A stretch of DNA of 64,000 nucleotides. Source: Biomphalaria glabrata (lineage: Eukaryota; Mollusca; Gastropoda; Planorbidae). A program made the position numbers and the translations under genes. Shown one piece after another: positions 1-10,872 of the stretch. Position 1 is the stretch's first letter; every line of letters begins with the position of its first letter. The notes beneath the pieces are model-generated. The model saw only the letters and a program-made list of their open reading frames with translations. It did no database searches and had not been told where the DNA came from. The stretch covers positions 6,379,951 through 6,443,950 of the forward strand of contig NC_074726.1 in the NCBI RefSeq assembly GCF_947242115.1. The letters run 5' to 3'.

Positions 1-716
1 ACTAAAACAAATTAATTCCACTTATCTTATTCATGGCAAACCAGTATCACAGACTAAAAACGCAAAATACCTAGGTGTTATAATAAATGAAAAACTATCA
101 TGGAATCCACATATTGATGAAACTACAAAAAAATCAAACAAAGCATTAGGATTTATTAAAAGAAATTTCTATAAATCAAATAAGAACATAAAACTAAAAT
201 GTTACTTAACCTTGGTTAGGCCAATAATAGAATATGCATCCTCCGTTTGGGACCCCTCAACTCAAGAAAACATTAAGAAACTGGAACAGACACAAAATAG
301 AGCAGTGAGATTCATAACAAACGAATATTCACATTTGACTAGAGTAACACCTTTAGTAAAATCACTAAATTTAGAAAGCCTTCAGGACAGAAGGCTCAAA
401 AGTAAAGTAGCAATCATACATAAAACACTGAACCATAATCTTCAAATACAAAAACAAAATTTAATAAAATACTCTGAAAGACACAAAGATAAAGGCACAT
501 TCCTCGTCCCATATGCTAGGACAAATTTGTACAAATACTCCTTCTTCCCTAGTGCTATTAGAGCATGGAATGGGTTGCCTGAGCTAGCCAGGAAAACCAG
601 TGACTTGGCAGAATTTAAGTCATTGGTTAATATGCATGACTAAATGCATGACGCGTAGGACGTAATCATCTTCTTTTTTGAAGTAACGTCTGTATTATAT
701 AAGATAAGATAAGATA

Positions 717-718
<2 letters not shown>
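1..718 (+). mobile_element. LINE (CR1/Jockey-like) 3' end, copy 1
   Basis: The frame is open from base 2 to the TAA at 643 and encodes the end of a non-LTR retrotransposon reverse transcriptase: the segment KYLGVIINEKLSWNPHID, then the thumb-like LVRPIIEYASSVWDP and a tail with SFFPSAIRAWNGLPELA. These are hallmarks of CR1/L2/Jockey-type C-termini. The 5' part lies outside the window. The 3' end after the stop (GTAGGACGTAATCATC) runs into GATAA-type short repeats at about 700-718, the usual LINE tail. Related copies are at 17605-18890 and 27120-27390, and worn 3' ends at 4245-4400 and 41240-41345. It is the best preserved copy here, and is not a host gene. Confidence 0.9.

Positions 719-767
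<49 letters not shown>
718..767. repeat. (AT)n microsatellite
   Basis: About 25 uninterrupted AT units between the LINE tail and the solo LTR. Confidence 0.95.
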
Positions 768-768
<1 letters not shown>

Positions 769-775
769 CAATATA

Positions 776-1442
776 TGTCAGCCGAGACGAGTGTCAACAC
801 GGCGGTTCGGGAAGGATCGACGGCGGTTCGGGAAGGATCGACGTCGTGAACAGAGCTCAGGAGCGTCACGAGAGTTGTAGTCATCTGACCACCTGGAAAC
901 GTTGAGGGGCGTTCTGTCCGGTTCGAGAAGGCCAGTAGGGACCCTATATAAGAGCGGAGGTGTCGCAGTCAAGACGGTCGAGAAAAGAGGCTCATTACAG
1001 CAAGGTTCACGGCAGGGGTTCAGAGCCCGGTTCACTACAGTCCGGTCGACTACAGCACAGTTCAGCGGTGTGGTTCTGTACGGAGCATTACGACGGTTCA
1101 GTGCGGAGTACTATCAAGTACAGTTGAGACGAACGGCGTCTTGATCTTGGTCTGCGATCGAGTCCGACACAACGAGCCTAGTGTGTGAAGTCAGTCCTGA
1201 ACTGTTGAACCCAGTGCAAGCCCAGAACGAGACGGAGAGGCCAGTGCAAGAGTTAATACGGCGGAACGGTGTTATCGGAGAGATATTTGTACAGTGTACG
1301 TCTTGCCAATTGTACAGTATTGGCTGTTATTTATTCAACTATTAAAGTGTTAAGTTACTTTGGAGCCCTGAGTTGTCAAGTTCTTTAAGTTGGTGGTGTA
1401 TGGTGCAGTTTGCAGAGAGCCTGGATAGTGAGATTCGTAACA
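776..1442 (+). mobile_element. Solo LTR of an LTR retrotransposon
   Basis: A 667-bp GC-richer block with TGTCAG at the left end and GTAACA at the right end, so it has the TG...CA boundaries of an LTR. It contains a TATA-like CCTATATAAGAGC near 942, giving the + orientation, and ATTAAA near 1340 as a likely polyadenylation signal. Two adjacent copies of a 21-bp unit lie near 799-842. No second LTR or internal coding region is present, so it is a solo LTR fossil. The flank is AT repeat, so the target duplication (ATAT-like) is ambiguous. The superfamily cannot be named from the LTR alone. Confidence 0.72.
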
Positions 1443-1706
1443 ATATCTTTAGTGGATCTAAATCTTGTCTATAGTGGATATATCTTCTCAACAAATGTGA
1501 AAAAAAAAGATTGTTTAAATTAAAAAATAATACTTTGTGTTTTGAATATTTTTTTTATAAATCTCGGGCTTTTCTTTATAAATCATAAACTATGTAGCAA
1601 TTATTTTTTTTTAAATAAGAGAACAATATACTGTTAAATTCTCGTTTGAAATACTTGAAAATGGTAAGTTTTAAACCACTTCACATCCTTAACTTGAAGT
1701 TATTAT
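1443..1706. repeat. Duplicated noncoding segment (mate at about 20150-20311)
   Basis: The stretch with CTCGTTTGAAATACTTGAAA near 1642 recurs near 20266, in both cases directly upstream of a GGCGTAGC-type MITE at the same target. It is an older repeat that already carried the MITE when it was copied. No coding signal is seen. Confidence 0.6.
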
Positions 1707-1912
1707 CAGTGGCGTAGCTAGGGTTGGGGGAATCCAAATTTGAAAATTCCCCTTGGCCCCCACTTGAGGGGGGCTCACAAATGAGTGTCCGAAATTAGTT
1801 TTTACATTAATTATTACGCCTTTATCTCACATCATGATGTCGAATTTCAAAATTCAGGGGCTCCCAAAGAGGTCAAGCCCCCCGGGCCCCCAAATCTCTA
1901 GCTACGCCACTG
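1707..1912. mobile_element. hAT-type MITE, GGCGTAGCTAG family, copy 1
   Basis: A 206-bp element with terminal inverted repeats CAGTGGCGTAGCTAG / CTAGCTACGCCACTG, flanked by a perfect 8-bp target duplication GTTATTAT at 1699-1706 and 1913-1920. An 8-bp duplication plus a CAGTG start indicates hAT mobilisation. The interior has C- and G-runs and no ORF. Family members here: 20312, 33094, 37372, 53587 and 57015. Confidence 0.92.
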
Positions 1913-1924
1913 GTTATTATTATT

Positions 1925-2460
1925 ATTATGTCAAATGGCAAGAAAAATACCAGATACTGAAGTCCTTCGAAGAGAGGGTCTGCAAAGCTTCCACATAATC
2001 CTGATGCAGTTCTAGCTGCGATGGGCAGGACATGTCTGCAGAATGTAAGACTGCCGCATCCCTACACGACTCCTGTATGGCCAATTAAGGAAAGGAAAGC
2101 GATCACAAGGTGGACAAAGAAAACGCTTAAGGGACACTCTCAAAGCTTCTCTGAAGCGTTCAGCATAGACCCAGGCACCTGGGAGACAGAGGCACATAAC
2201 AGAGCATCATGGCGTCGCGCTGTGAAAACTGGCGCACAAATTGCTGAGGACAAGAAAAGAGTGCTGGCAGAAGAAAAGCGCCAGAGAAGAAAAGCAAGGC
2301 CAATGACACTAGCTCCAGCTGGAATAACCTGCCCAATGTGCAACCAAATAATCCGGGCTCACATAGGTCTCACCAGCCATATGAGGAGACACAAAACTCC
2401 AGAGCAAAGCCCTCATCTCTGGATTTGAAAAGTGGTCATCATCGAACCACGATGGACGAA
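1925..2460 (+). mobile_element. LINE C-terminus with C2H2 finger, degraded
   Basis: Pieces in two frames match the C-terminal region typical of invertebrate non-LTR elements: LRWAGHVCRM and LLYGQLRKGKR in one frame, then WRRAVKTGAQIAEDKKR and a C2H2 finger (CPMCNQII...HIGLTSHMRRH, 2330-2390) in the frame open from 2021 to 2428. At least one frameshift and an in-frame stop separate them. The 3' end has the motif ATCGAACCACGATGGACGAA followed by an AT run; the same 3' end occurs inverted at 25200 and 43465. Confidence 0.85.
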
Positions 2461-2475
2461 CTATATATATATATA

Positions 2476-3358
2476 TAAAACTGTACCATAGCTATGGACT
2501 AGGCCTTCAATAAGCCTAAGAGCCAATGTAGAATGAAGCGATACGATTGGTTAGATCAAGATTAGCTTTCAGTATTGTTGAGGGGAAGTGACGTATGCCT
2601 AACCTAAAAATCAAATTTCAAAATTCAGTGTTTTTTCGGATGTCAAAAATTCATTGTCTAATTTATTAAATAGAAATGTTTCTATGCTTTTAAATTTAAA
2701 AAAAGAAAAAATTAAAATGTTTACTGTTACAAACAGAATTTAAATATGTCAATAACTCAAATTTGAAAAACCATCGGAGTTTCCCTTTAAGTTAAAACGT
2801 AGTGATTAATTTTCGATCGATTTATAGAAAGTTTGTCCTGTTACGGTAAAGCATAATGTGAGATAATTTATTGTCCTCCTGACTCAATTGCATCACGTGT
2901 ATCCGGTACAACGTTATCAGCTTTTATAAACTTATTACACAATCTATAAACAAATTATTTTCTTCGCTGCTTAGACTGCATAATATTTTGTATCAATACG
3001 AAATGGTTTAAATGGTGGAGTTAGATTTTTTTCTTTCAATGTTTTAAACGTTAGAAAAGTGAATTTCATTCTAAAGGAATTTTGAAATTGTAAAAATCAA
3101 GCGAGACACTATGTGACTCAGAAGTGATTACATTTCTCTGCCTTAGTTGTACTCAAACAGCGTTAATAGCATTGATCTATGCACAATTACGAAAGCACAT
3201 CTATGTCAACAAAAAAGTGTATAGATTATGCAAGTAACTTTCAACCAGCACTCGCCCCTACCTCAACGAAAAAAATAAAATTTAATAATTTGTAAATCTA
3301 AATTCTCTCAGCATCGTCTCCAGTCCACAGCCACCAATCGCAAACTATTTCACGCTAT
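2476..3358. repeat. Noncoding duplicated block (partial mate at 25306-25690)
   Basis: The part from about 3000 to 3355 (around AAATGGTTTAAATGGTGGAG and GCACAATTACGAAAGCACAT) aligns in the same orientation with 25306-25690. The start, CTATGGACTAGGCCTTCAAT near 2493, is the unoccupied version of the site that holds the 2.1-kb hAT element at 23063-25182. No ORF. Confidence 0.7.
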
Positions 3359-3439
3359 TTAACTCTTTCTCTCCGTAATTATTTACCACATTCTGGTGGA
3401 ATCAACGCTGGTACCGTCAGTTAGGAGAGAAGGAGTTAA
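3359..3439. mobile_element. 81-bp foldback MITE, copy 1
   Basis: Short element bounded by TTAACTCTTTCTCTCC and its inverted complement GGAGAGAAGGAGTTAA. A near-identical copy is at 36091-36171 and a longer relative at 59420-59674. TTAA at both ends would fit a piggyBac-type target, but that is inference. Confidence 0.75.
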
Positions 3440-4244
3440 CTTGTAAGATGATTAGTTGTCGTCCCCGTTCTATTTTATTTATACCTTAGGTCGTCTCAGT
3501 TGGGGCAACTTTCATAAACGTCTTCTTACATAGGAATGACACAGGCCGTTTACCCAAATCCATTGCATTTTGTTGGTTAGCCTGTGACATAGGGTATGTC
3601 GTTTTGGTCAGCAAACGTTTTACGAAGCATTTCATTATGACCCCGTATCTAGAAAGGATCGACACCCGAAATTTTTTCTCCAGCTTTGTGAGTCATCTTT
3701 ATATTGTAATCTTTCTATTTACTTTTCTCTTTATCAGTTTACAACATTGCGTGGTTGGGTGGACACTGAGTTGTCGGACATGGATTTCAAACACGATTTT
3801 TCAAGTTTTATCTTACAGTTTATCATATCTTTGAGAAAGAAGTTACTAGCTAATTGCCCATACAGGGAAAACTCTAGTATGACCGTTACAATTTTAAAAA
3901 ATATAATCATCTTATTATTACATTTCGTCTATTTTGAACACTCGCTGGACAACTAGAATTAATTTCTCACAATATGCAAATGTATATAATACTTATACAA
4001 TAATAATACTATAGCTCTAAATAAATAAATAAATCCGCTAAATGAGTATGTAAGTCTGGATCATTATCACCAAATTAGAATCATTCATTTTCTATACTCT
4101 GAGTAGATATAAACATGGGCGTAACCAAATGGTACACCCAGACAATCTCAAATCGCACAACAGTAATTTATTATAAGACATCAGTTAGGCCAGGTTCACA
4201 TCTACCTTCACATTCACTTTCACCTATCCCTTGATCTTCTGGGA
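3440..4244. other. Intergenic, nothing recognised
   Basis: AT-rich DNA with only short chance ORFs. No repeat family or coding signal could be assigned. Confidence 0.5.
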
Positions 4245-5598
4245 CATGGAATGTGTTGCTTGTGAAATGACTTAGGCGTGTTTAAGTCTCTAATTACAAT
4301 ACACTAGATTAATGCATGGATACGTGTAGGACGTAATTATTGTTTCTTTCGAAGGAACGTTTCTAATATAAAGGATAATTATAAGATACTTTATAAGATA
4401 TATTGTTTTATATAATTATATTTCTTTCTAATAGAATTAGAATATAAATTTTATAGTCTTTTGATTTAGAATCCTATAACAATTGGATCTAACCGTTCAA
4501 GACATAGAAATGTTACCTCTAAACAAATCTGATTGGTCAGTTTGTGAGTACGAGGACGCAACGCCGATAAAACTGCTTACCTTACAAACCATGAACTGTT
4601 ACGTCAATCCCGTAGTGTCTATCATTGGTTTCATCGCCAACATGATGAGCATTGAGATCCTGAGACGTAGTGGACTCAGCAAACCTTCCAACATTCTTCT
4701 CCTGGGCCTCGTCGTCTCAGACAGCATGTCCCAGATGACAACCTTGAACTTCGCCATCATCTTGGAAGCGTTTGGTCCGGACATGGAGTACCCGGAGCTG
4801 TGTGGATGGCAGTACGAGGAAGGTTTAAATTACTTTCTTCTTGTGTGCAACATAATATTTAAATTTCTCGGGTTCTGGGGTCAATACGTCAACACTGCAG
4901 TGCCAGTTATAATTGTCGTAGAGAGATTTTTTGCTGTTTTCAAACCCTTGACATTTAAAGCTATTGTTACCAAGAAAACCATGACTACTTGCGTCGTGTG
5001 CGCTTTTCTGTTTTGGTTGCCATGGGCCCTGTTTTATATTTCCAGCTATCGCATGCACATATTCCTGTCCAAGGTCATGGTCTTAAGCGTTGATTCTATG
5101 GACATTAATCACGCCACTTTGTTAAACCTGTTTTACTTTTACATCAGTGACATCTTGTCCTCCTGGTTCCCCATGACATTTGTTTTGATAGGCTGCATTC
5201 TGACCTGGATCAAAGTCAAGATGACCTTTAGCCAACGTAAGAAGTTGACGTCTGCTAATCAACGAGTGCAGTGGTCGAACAAGACGACCAGAACCCTGTT
5301 GACCACATGCGCCATTTTTACAGCAACAAGGATTATCTCCTCTTTAATGAACTATTTAATCCGAGAGGGTGGAGTTCTGATTACATACATCAAGGTCGAA
5401 TTCATTAATTTTGTTTTTCTAATGAATTCATCCAGCAATTTCTTTGTGTACGTTTTCTCAAACAAAAAGTTGTTGACCATATTTAGACAGATCATACGAT
5501 TGGACAAGTAAAGACTATTGGCATAGTTATAAGGGGACATAGTGTACATAAATACATTTCAAGATATTCATATATATTTCAAGCTACTTTGTATTACG
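4245..5598. repeat. Inverted duplication, left arm (contains GPCR 1)
   Basis: About 1.35 kb, near-identical in the coding part and still alignable in both flanks to the reverse complement of 15775-17107. Similarity starts at AATGTGTTGCTTGTGAAATG and ends just after TATATTTCAAGCTACT. The first 150 bp (ATACGTGTAGGACGTAATTA) resemble the 3' end of the CR1/Jockey-like LINE at 1-718, so the arm carries a worn LINE tail upstream of the gene. Confidence 0.88.
4510..5511 (+). CDS. Intronless class A-like GPCR 1
   Basis: Predicted seven-transmembrane G-protein-coupled receptor, 333 residues, plasma membrane, ligand unknown. Seen: TM1 with the conserved N44 (GFIANMMSIEIL), TM2 with D71 (LGLVVSDSM), a TM3 end with ERF (138-140) in place of DRY and followed by AVFKPLT, TM4 with WLPW (169-172), TM5 with P221, a basic third loop (SQRKKLTSANQRVQWSNK), and TM7 with NSSSNFFVY (306-314) in place of NPxxY. 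The short N-terminus has an N-glycosylation site (NKS). The ATG at 4510 is chosen because it aligns with the start of GPCR 2 at 11404; the frame is open 27 bases further up, but with no ATG. The order and the degenerate DRY/NPxxY resemble molluscan FMRFamide-receptor-like or chemosensory expansions; the subfamily is not certain. It is almost identical to GPCR 3 (4 substitutions in 333 residues). Confidence 0.92.
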   Translation: MLPLNKSDWSVCEYEDATPIKLLTLQTMNCYVNPVVSIIGFIANMMSIEILRRSGLSKPSNILLLGLVVSDSMSQMTTLNFAIILEAFGPDMEYPELCGWQYEEGLNYFLLVCNIIFKFLGFWGQYVNTAVPVIIVVERFFAVFKPLTFKAIVTKKTMTTCVVCAFLFWLPWALFYISSYRMHIFLSKVMVLSVDSMDINHATLLNLFYFYISDILSSWFPMTFVLIGCILTWIKVKMTFSQRKKLTSANQRVQWSNKTTRTLLTTCAIFTATRIISSLMNYLIREGGVLITYIKVEFINFVFLMNSSSNFFVYVFSNKKLLTIFRQIIRLDK

Positions 5599-6550
5599 AA
5601 ATTTAAATATAAATATCTTTAGTACTTATATGTTATAAACATCAGGAAAGTATAGGAATCTATGAATTTTTAATAATAAATTGTAACGTCGTCTCTCCCC
5701 CCCCCTCCCCACTAACGAGTAACGTAGCAAGTTACTTTTGAGCCTGTAACATCATTATGACATCATGTATTTCTCGATGTTATCTTGGATTTTTGACGTG
5801 CGCAGTGTTTTGTGCTTATAACCATGTGATAACGCGAATGTCTTACTTAAGACCGCAACGAAGACTAAAATACACTGGGCAGCAGACGATATTTATTTAT
5901 TACATAAAAAGATAACTTATTATAGATCATTCCAGCCAAAAGTTGCCAGTAACAAAGTTGCACATAATTACAACATGCATAAACGTGAATAATTTCCTGT
6001 AGTTACACACGGTATAGTAAAAACTATGAACCCTAAGACACGTCCGCTCTCTACTGAGCTTCAGAAAAGACTGGCCCAAAACTTTTACTTCCTCTTTAGA
6101 GTTCAGAAGTTGTTCTCGTGCTCTCGACATGGTTTTCAATCAGTGCTAGAAATCATAAACATGCCACAATGTAAACAAATCTAATGGGTCTCTTTATAAA
6201 CAAGAAGGCCTTGTGGGACGAAATGATCGAGTCATCTTATATGCACGAGCGTATTTACAAAAGACATTCCAATTATGTTCCACTTTTTAGAAGTGCTTCT
6301 GTATGACATTCAGACATTCCATTACGGCTTCTAGCAAGTAGTTGTGTCATGACACTCAATAAGTGTTCGTCTTCTGAAAAGTAAAAAAAAAACAAACTGT
6401 CCTTAAATAGCACTTGTGAGCCCCCTTTCAGCCTAATTTACTACGCCATTGGTCGTTAATTAAAGAAATCATATTGATACATTTTATCATGTACTTCGCA
6501 TTAGTTATGCTTCATTTTGTTACAAGTAACATATAAATTAATGTTTTATT
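5599..6550. other. Intergenic, nothing recognised
   Basis: Contains a C-run near 5695-5710 and AT-rich unique-looking DNA. Short open frames (for example 5927-6139, -) show no family features. Confidence 0.5.
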
Positions 6551-6865
6551 CGATTCTGATAGTTTCGTCTTCTCCTAGCCAGCTTTTTGCGCTGAGCTGT
6601 AGGCTCTTTTGTAGTCTATGCCTAGGAAAAAAATGTGCAGTGTTTTTTTTTTCAGTTGTTTAACACTGCCATTCAGAATGTTGGTTATGTTGGGCTGTAG
6701 TGGAAGTAGGGTCTGCCTAAGGTGGATTAAAATGGGACATTCAAAGAGAATATGATTACATGTTTCGTAAGCTGTGGGCGCAGTGTCTACAGAAGGGGGG
6801 GGGGTGAGTGGGATTTATTCTGTTTAAGTGATCATTTAAAGGTGTGTGTCCTTTTCTTAGAAGGA
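6551..6865 (-). mobile_element. 3' end of an RNase H-bearing LINE, fragment
   Basis: Read on the minus strand, pieces such as [11 protein letters not shown] and [15 protein letters not shown] match the end of the LINE at 57310-57898 ([20 protein letters not shown]), and the terminal CAGCTCAGCGCAAAAAGCTG matches its 3' end. Broken, 5'-truncated. Confidence 0.8.
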
Positions 6866-7798
6866 AGATATTAGATTTTTTTTCCGTGAGGTAAACAAGT
6901 TTCTATTGTGTCCTACTGGTCACCACTAAAGACTAAAAAAAAAACCATAAAGATGGTAGACACACATCCGATGTAAATTTCTTGCGAAGATCATTGTGCT
7001 AGCTGCTAGCTCATAAACAAGACATTTCACGCTAAAGTAACATGAAAAAAAAAACAGTTTTGTTTTTTTTTATGCCCGTATTTCTATTTTGATTACCGTG
7101 AGCTGTTTCTGTATTTAGATGCAGTTCCGCAAGGTTATCTTTGCCGGAAGTGGTAATCGATATAAGCACTCCGCTACCTACACAATGCTTCCTAATGGCA
7201 TGCGTCCAAAATAGCCTCTAACAACTAGTCCAACTCCTGGCCCCTTACGTGTCAATCAGATATTAAGTCCAAAGGAACTGTTTTCAATAACAGGACAAGG
7301 GGCAAAGGCGAGTTATTGGCGCCTAAACCAGTTGGCTTTTGGGCAGAAGGGGCTCGTTACGAGTCGTTAGCCATGGCAGGATACCAACCTAGGTGTAGGA
7401 AAATTCTGAATTCTAACGTCTGCTGCCTTTCAGCCATACTCAACATGGAAAAGACATCGAGTTTCAATCTGAGGAAAAATCAGGAGCCGGCGACCATTAG
7501 GCAGGCAGTTTGCAGCACCGAATTGAAATAAATAATATATAACTATACAATTTTCTCTAATCATAAGTACTTCTCTAGCAGAGTGGTTAGCGCGAGTTGA
7601 AATTCCGGTCATTCCACCACCCTTTTTTGGTGTAAATGCTTAAAAAAATAAACTAGGGTAAAATCTATCTTGATATTCCTTTCTCTCCCCCTCCCCCGTT
7701 CCCCTAAATGATAGGCTAATAGCATATTGAGAAAGCTGAAAGCTTAAAATAGCGCTAAACAAAAACAATTGGTTTATAGCACAGATTTATTGTTGTTG
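6866..7798. other. Intergenic, nothing firm
   Basis: Has homopolymer runs and a weak tRNA-like phrase near 7575 (AGCAGAGTGGTTAGCGCGAG), which may be an eroded SINE head. No gene supported. Confidence 0.4.
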
Positions 7799-7806
7799 GT
7801 CTAGAA

Positions 7807-9131
7807 CAGTGATGCCCAAAATACGACACATCCGCGACGTAGTTTTATCCAGCCCACCGAAACGTTGGCACAAAGTGTAGAAAATCCATTGTCCAAAAAA
7901 AAGTTTAAAAAATATCTTTCCCTTCGTTAGAGTAAATGGACTGGTACCGATAGTAAGCCCATATATTTGTTTTATAAAGAAAGACTGGCTCCCTTTTAAA
8001 AACATAACATTAAACAGCTTTAGGAAATCAAACAAATAAATAAATAAAGCGTCATTCTTGGTTTGAGACGCGATAGTTGGATTGATAGTTAGATTACAGC
8101 TAGAGTGGAGGATGGATGAGAATATTTACCTAAAATGAGAAGAAAATGAGTCGGCTGCATGTTTATTTTCTGTTGCGCTAACGAGTCTACCGACAAATCT
8201 GATACCGCTCAAAATTTTTGTATTTATTCGCGATAAAAACAAGTTTGAAATCAGAAAAGTAGTAGCTATTTGGAGCATGCATGGGATCGCCAGTGGCGAA
8301 ACACTGACAAAAAAGTTTCAACCATCACAGAGAATCTTTTTTGCTTGGAGAAATTAGTGGGAGTGACTACTGATGGTGCCACAACTATGGTTGACAGCAA
8401 TAGTTTTTAGAGGTCAAATAGAACCGAGTCTCTGTGGTCTCGCTGAATTATTCACCAACAAAATCTACGGACCATGTGATAATGATCGTGTTCAGATTGA
8501 ACACTATTCGTCGTTTCTAAAATCCATCTGCGGCCAGTGTGTCAATTGCACAGACTGAACTACAACTGAAACTGATAGACTTACAAACTAGATATCCTTG
8601 CTTGATTAATTTCAAGTGATGCAGACTATTCATTTCTACTCCGTGTTTCTTGCATAAACTTTTCGAAATCTCCGAAAACAAGTGTTATGGATGATCACAA
8701 TAATTGACTTACTGACTTAATCCTGTGCACTCCCATGGGAGCATAGGGCCGCAAACTCTCCACCGAACTCGGTCCTGAACAGTTTTCTTCATCTGCTCCC
8801 AATAATTACTAGGACTTATTAGTGGGACACACTTGTTCAGTGATAAATCGTGCGATACCAATGCTACGTAATCGTATCGTCTCTTAGACGAACATCTAGA
8901 ATTCTAGATTCAGTTCTTCTACTTGGCGTCTCAACTATGCAGCCAGATATTCAAAGGTAGTTTAGGATAAACTTCTCATGAATTAATGTAAATACTAGAT
9001 TCACGGGTTTCTAATAAAAATTGGTTTATTGTATAATTCTCTTTTTATTTCCTTTCCCTTTTACTTCATGTGGCCCGCGGCTCGAGTGTCGGATATTAAA
9101 ATGGCCCGCCGTCCGAGTTTGAGCATCACTG
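7807..9131 (+). mobile_element. Degraded hAT DNA transposon
   Basis: A 1325-bp element between perfect 8-bp target duplications GTCTAGAA (7799-7806 and 9132-9139). Ends are CAGTGATGCCCAAA and TTTGAGCATCACTG. Inside, KLVGVTTDGATTMV near 8350-8395 recalls the catalytic DGAP(S/A)M segment of hAT transposases (Charlie-like group). The rest is broken by stops, frame changes and deletions, so no transposase is encoded. A stretch near 8700-8830 may be a scrap of another element. Confidence 0.85.
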
Positions 9132-9459
9132 GTCTAGAATAGTCTAGATCTATTACAAATTCAATTATATTACTGATCCAAACTAATTGAATTACACTTC
9201 GTATAAGCTTTGTTTTTTATAAAAGTATTTTAGATGTGTTTCTTTTTTTTTTTTTTTGTCTTCTTTGGGCTCTTGTCGTTTTGTTTTGTTCGACACCTAC
9301 AGAGACATTGCTTTTTCTAGTGTGGCACTAGTGTGAATAGAGGTTGTTCCTTAACTATGTATACAAATATTCTATGAAATAGTTTTAAATGTTGCCACAA
9401 TAATTTGCATCAACAGTTTATTTTTGGAAATAATAATATCTAATAAAGGGTAAACGATA
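9132..9459. other. Intergenic, nothing recognised
   Basis: AT-rich with a T-run near 9245; no feature seen. Confidence 0.5.
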
Positions 9460-9975
9460 TGAAGAAATAATTGTCCAATTTATCACCTATTCAAAAAGAA
9501 AAACCGATTATCTAAACTAAAATATTTCAAATCGATTTGTTCAAATAGCTTCACGCCTGTAGCGTGATTAGATCTTGATCAGTAAGTCTACTTTAGAGAA
9601 TACCGTTTTTTTCAATGGATTGAAATGTCTAGAGTAAAAACGGACTATTTTGAATAATTACGATGTAACAAATGTAAAAATCAATTATTATGGCATTAAA
9701 TTCTCACGTTTGTTAGTAATTTACATAATAAAAACTTGTTTTTTTTTTTTTTTTTTTGCGTTTACCATTTAGTTTTGAGGAGCAGGTATTTTTCACAGCA
9801 TTTTTAGCGAATGTTTTATGCATTTGTTTTTTTTTCCCACGTGAGATATTGATTTTTAGAATGTTTACTGTACTTTCAAGACAGTCTCAATACGAATTGT
9901 GTATTATATTCAATTTCGTAATTGATGAGAAAGTGCTATTGGTAAAACGGTTACATACATTTTAAGATTTTCTTG
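9460..9975. repeat. Noncoding paralogous segment, copy A
   Basis: Aligns in direct orientation with 13860-14300: shared phrases include TCTAAACT(A/G)AAATATTTC, TGGAT(T/C)GAAATGTCTA and a T-rich run followed by CCACG. The two copies flank GPCR 2. No convincing coding content. Confidence 0.6.
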
Positions 9976-10062
9976 TCATTATTAAAATAACCGACATTTC
10001 TGTATGTTTAATTGAGCACAGTGACGTACTCTGAGTCCTTTTCCCTGCCGAATATTGTAGCT

Positions 10063-10210
10063 AAAAAAAAGTTCCCTTTCAGACCTTGTGATTTATAGAG
10101 AAGATGATATTTCTGTGGCCCATGGTTAACGAGGGTGTCATATGGCCAGCACAACGACCAACCGCCTTTACCCTTCTCCAACTTATGTCGGGTACCCACC
10201 AGAGCTGGGA
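10063..10210 (-). mobile_element. SINE-A fragment
   Basis: Minus-strand copy of the tRNA-derived SINE whose fullest copy is at 19382-19643. Contains the reverse complement of GCTGGCCACATGACACCCTC and ends in the A-run/AAGTTCCCTTTCAGACC tail. The tRNA-like head is missing. Confidence 0.8.
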
Positions 10211-10250
10211 GCACTAATCACGCAGTTAGCATGAAACAAATATAACATTT

Positions 10251-10426
10251 GTTGTAAAATGTGTTACATGTTTCAGATGTTCCTTCGGAGTTGAAGATAA
10301 TCTACTTTCTAGTCCAATCCTCCCGCAGGACGATGGAGTTTTGCAGCGGGCTGGATATAAACCCGGGACCATCAAGACAGACGACCGAACGACAGTCCAG
10401 CGCGCATTACGCACGACCAGGCAGCT
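10251..10426 (-). mobile_element. SINE-B, near complete
   Basis: Minus-strand copy of the second SINE family: tRNA-like head (GGCTGCCTGGTCGTGCG on the minus strand, with box B GGTTTAAATCC-like) and the tail TTCGGATGTTCCTTCAG-like. Best copies are at 30944 and 63104. Confidence 0.8.
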
Positions 10427-10774
10427 TATCATTTATGTATGTCACTGGCCTATTCGGGAAATATTTATATGAATTTTCACATATTGGTTAGTTTCTTCAC
10501 AATGCCAATACTATTTTATCGAATTTTTAAAGATTTAATCAATACACTAGACAATTATGTAAGATACTGTTGCTTGAAAAAAAAAAACAACTTGAAATCT
10601 TTGAGTCCGGTACTCTAAGAGGAATAAGTTTATTAACAAAAGAACAAAGCTTCAGCATAAGCCTCCATCCACTTTCAAGAAAAAATAATGAACTGTCTCA
10701 AATGACTAACAAAACTCCTCTTGCCCTACAACAAGTGAAAATATTCAGTCCACATAGCGTGAATACTGTTTAGA

Positions 10775-10872
10775 CGGTTGCTCTTTGTGCTGGCCACATG
10801 ACACCCTGCTAGTTTGTCCAAAGAAACCGACGACCTTAAAATCATCCGTCCTAAAGATTGCAAGGTTTGAAA
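10775..10872 (+). mobile_element. SINE-A 3' fragment
   Basis: GCTGGCCACATGACACCCTG through GCAAGGTTTGAAAGTGA is the 3' half of SINE-A, diverged. Confidence 0.7.

Noticed and set aside
212-643. Host gene for a 143-residue protein
   Set aside because: Continuous with reverse-transcriptase sequence upstream and repeated at 18379-18804.
902-1144. 80-residue Arg-rich frame and 85-residue antisense frame
   Set aside because: Both lie inside the solo LTR and reflect its GC-rich composition.
2021-2428. Host C2H2 zinc-finger gene
   Set aside because: Upstream WAGHV and LLYGQL pieces and the shared 3' end show it is a LINE C-terminus.
4483-4509. TTG start for GPCR 1
   Set aside because: Nuclear eukaryotic genes start at ATG, and the ATG at 4510 aligns with GPCR 2.
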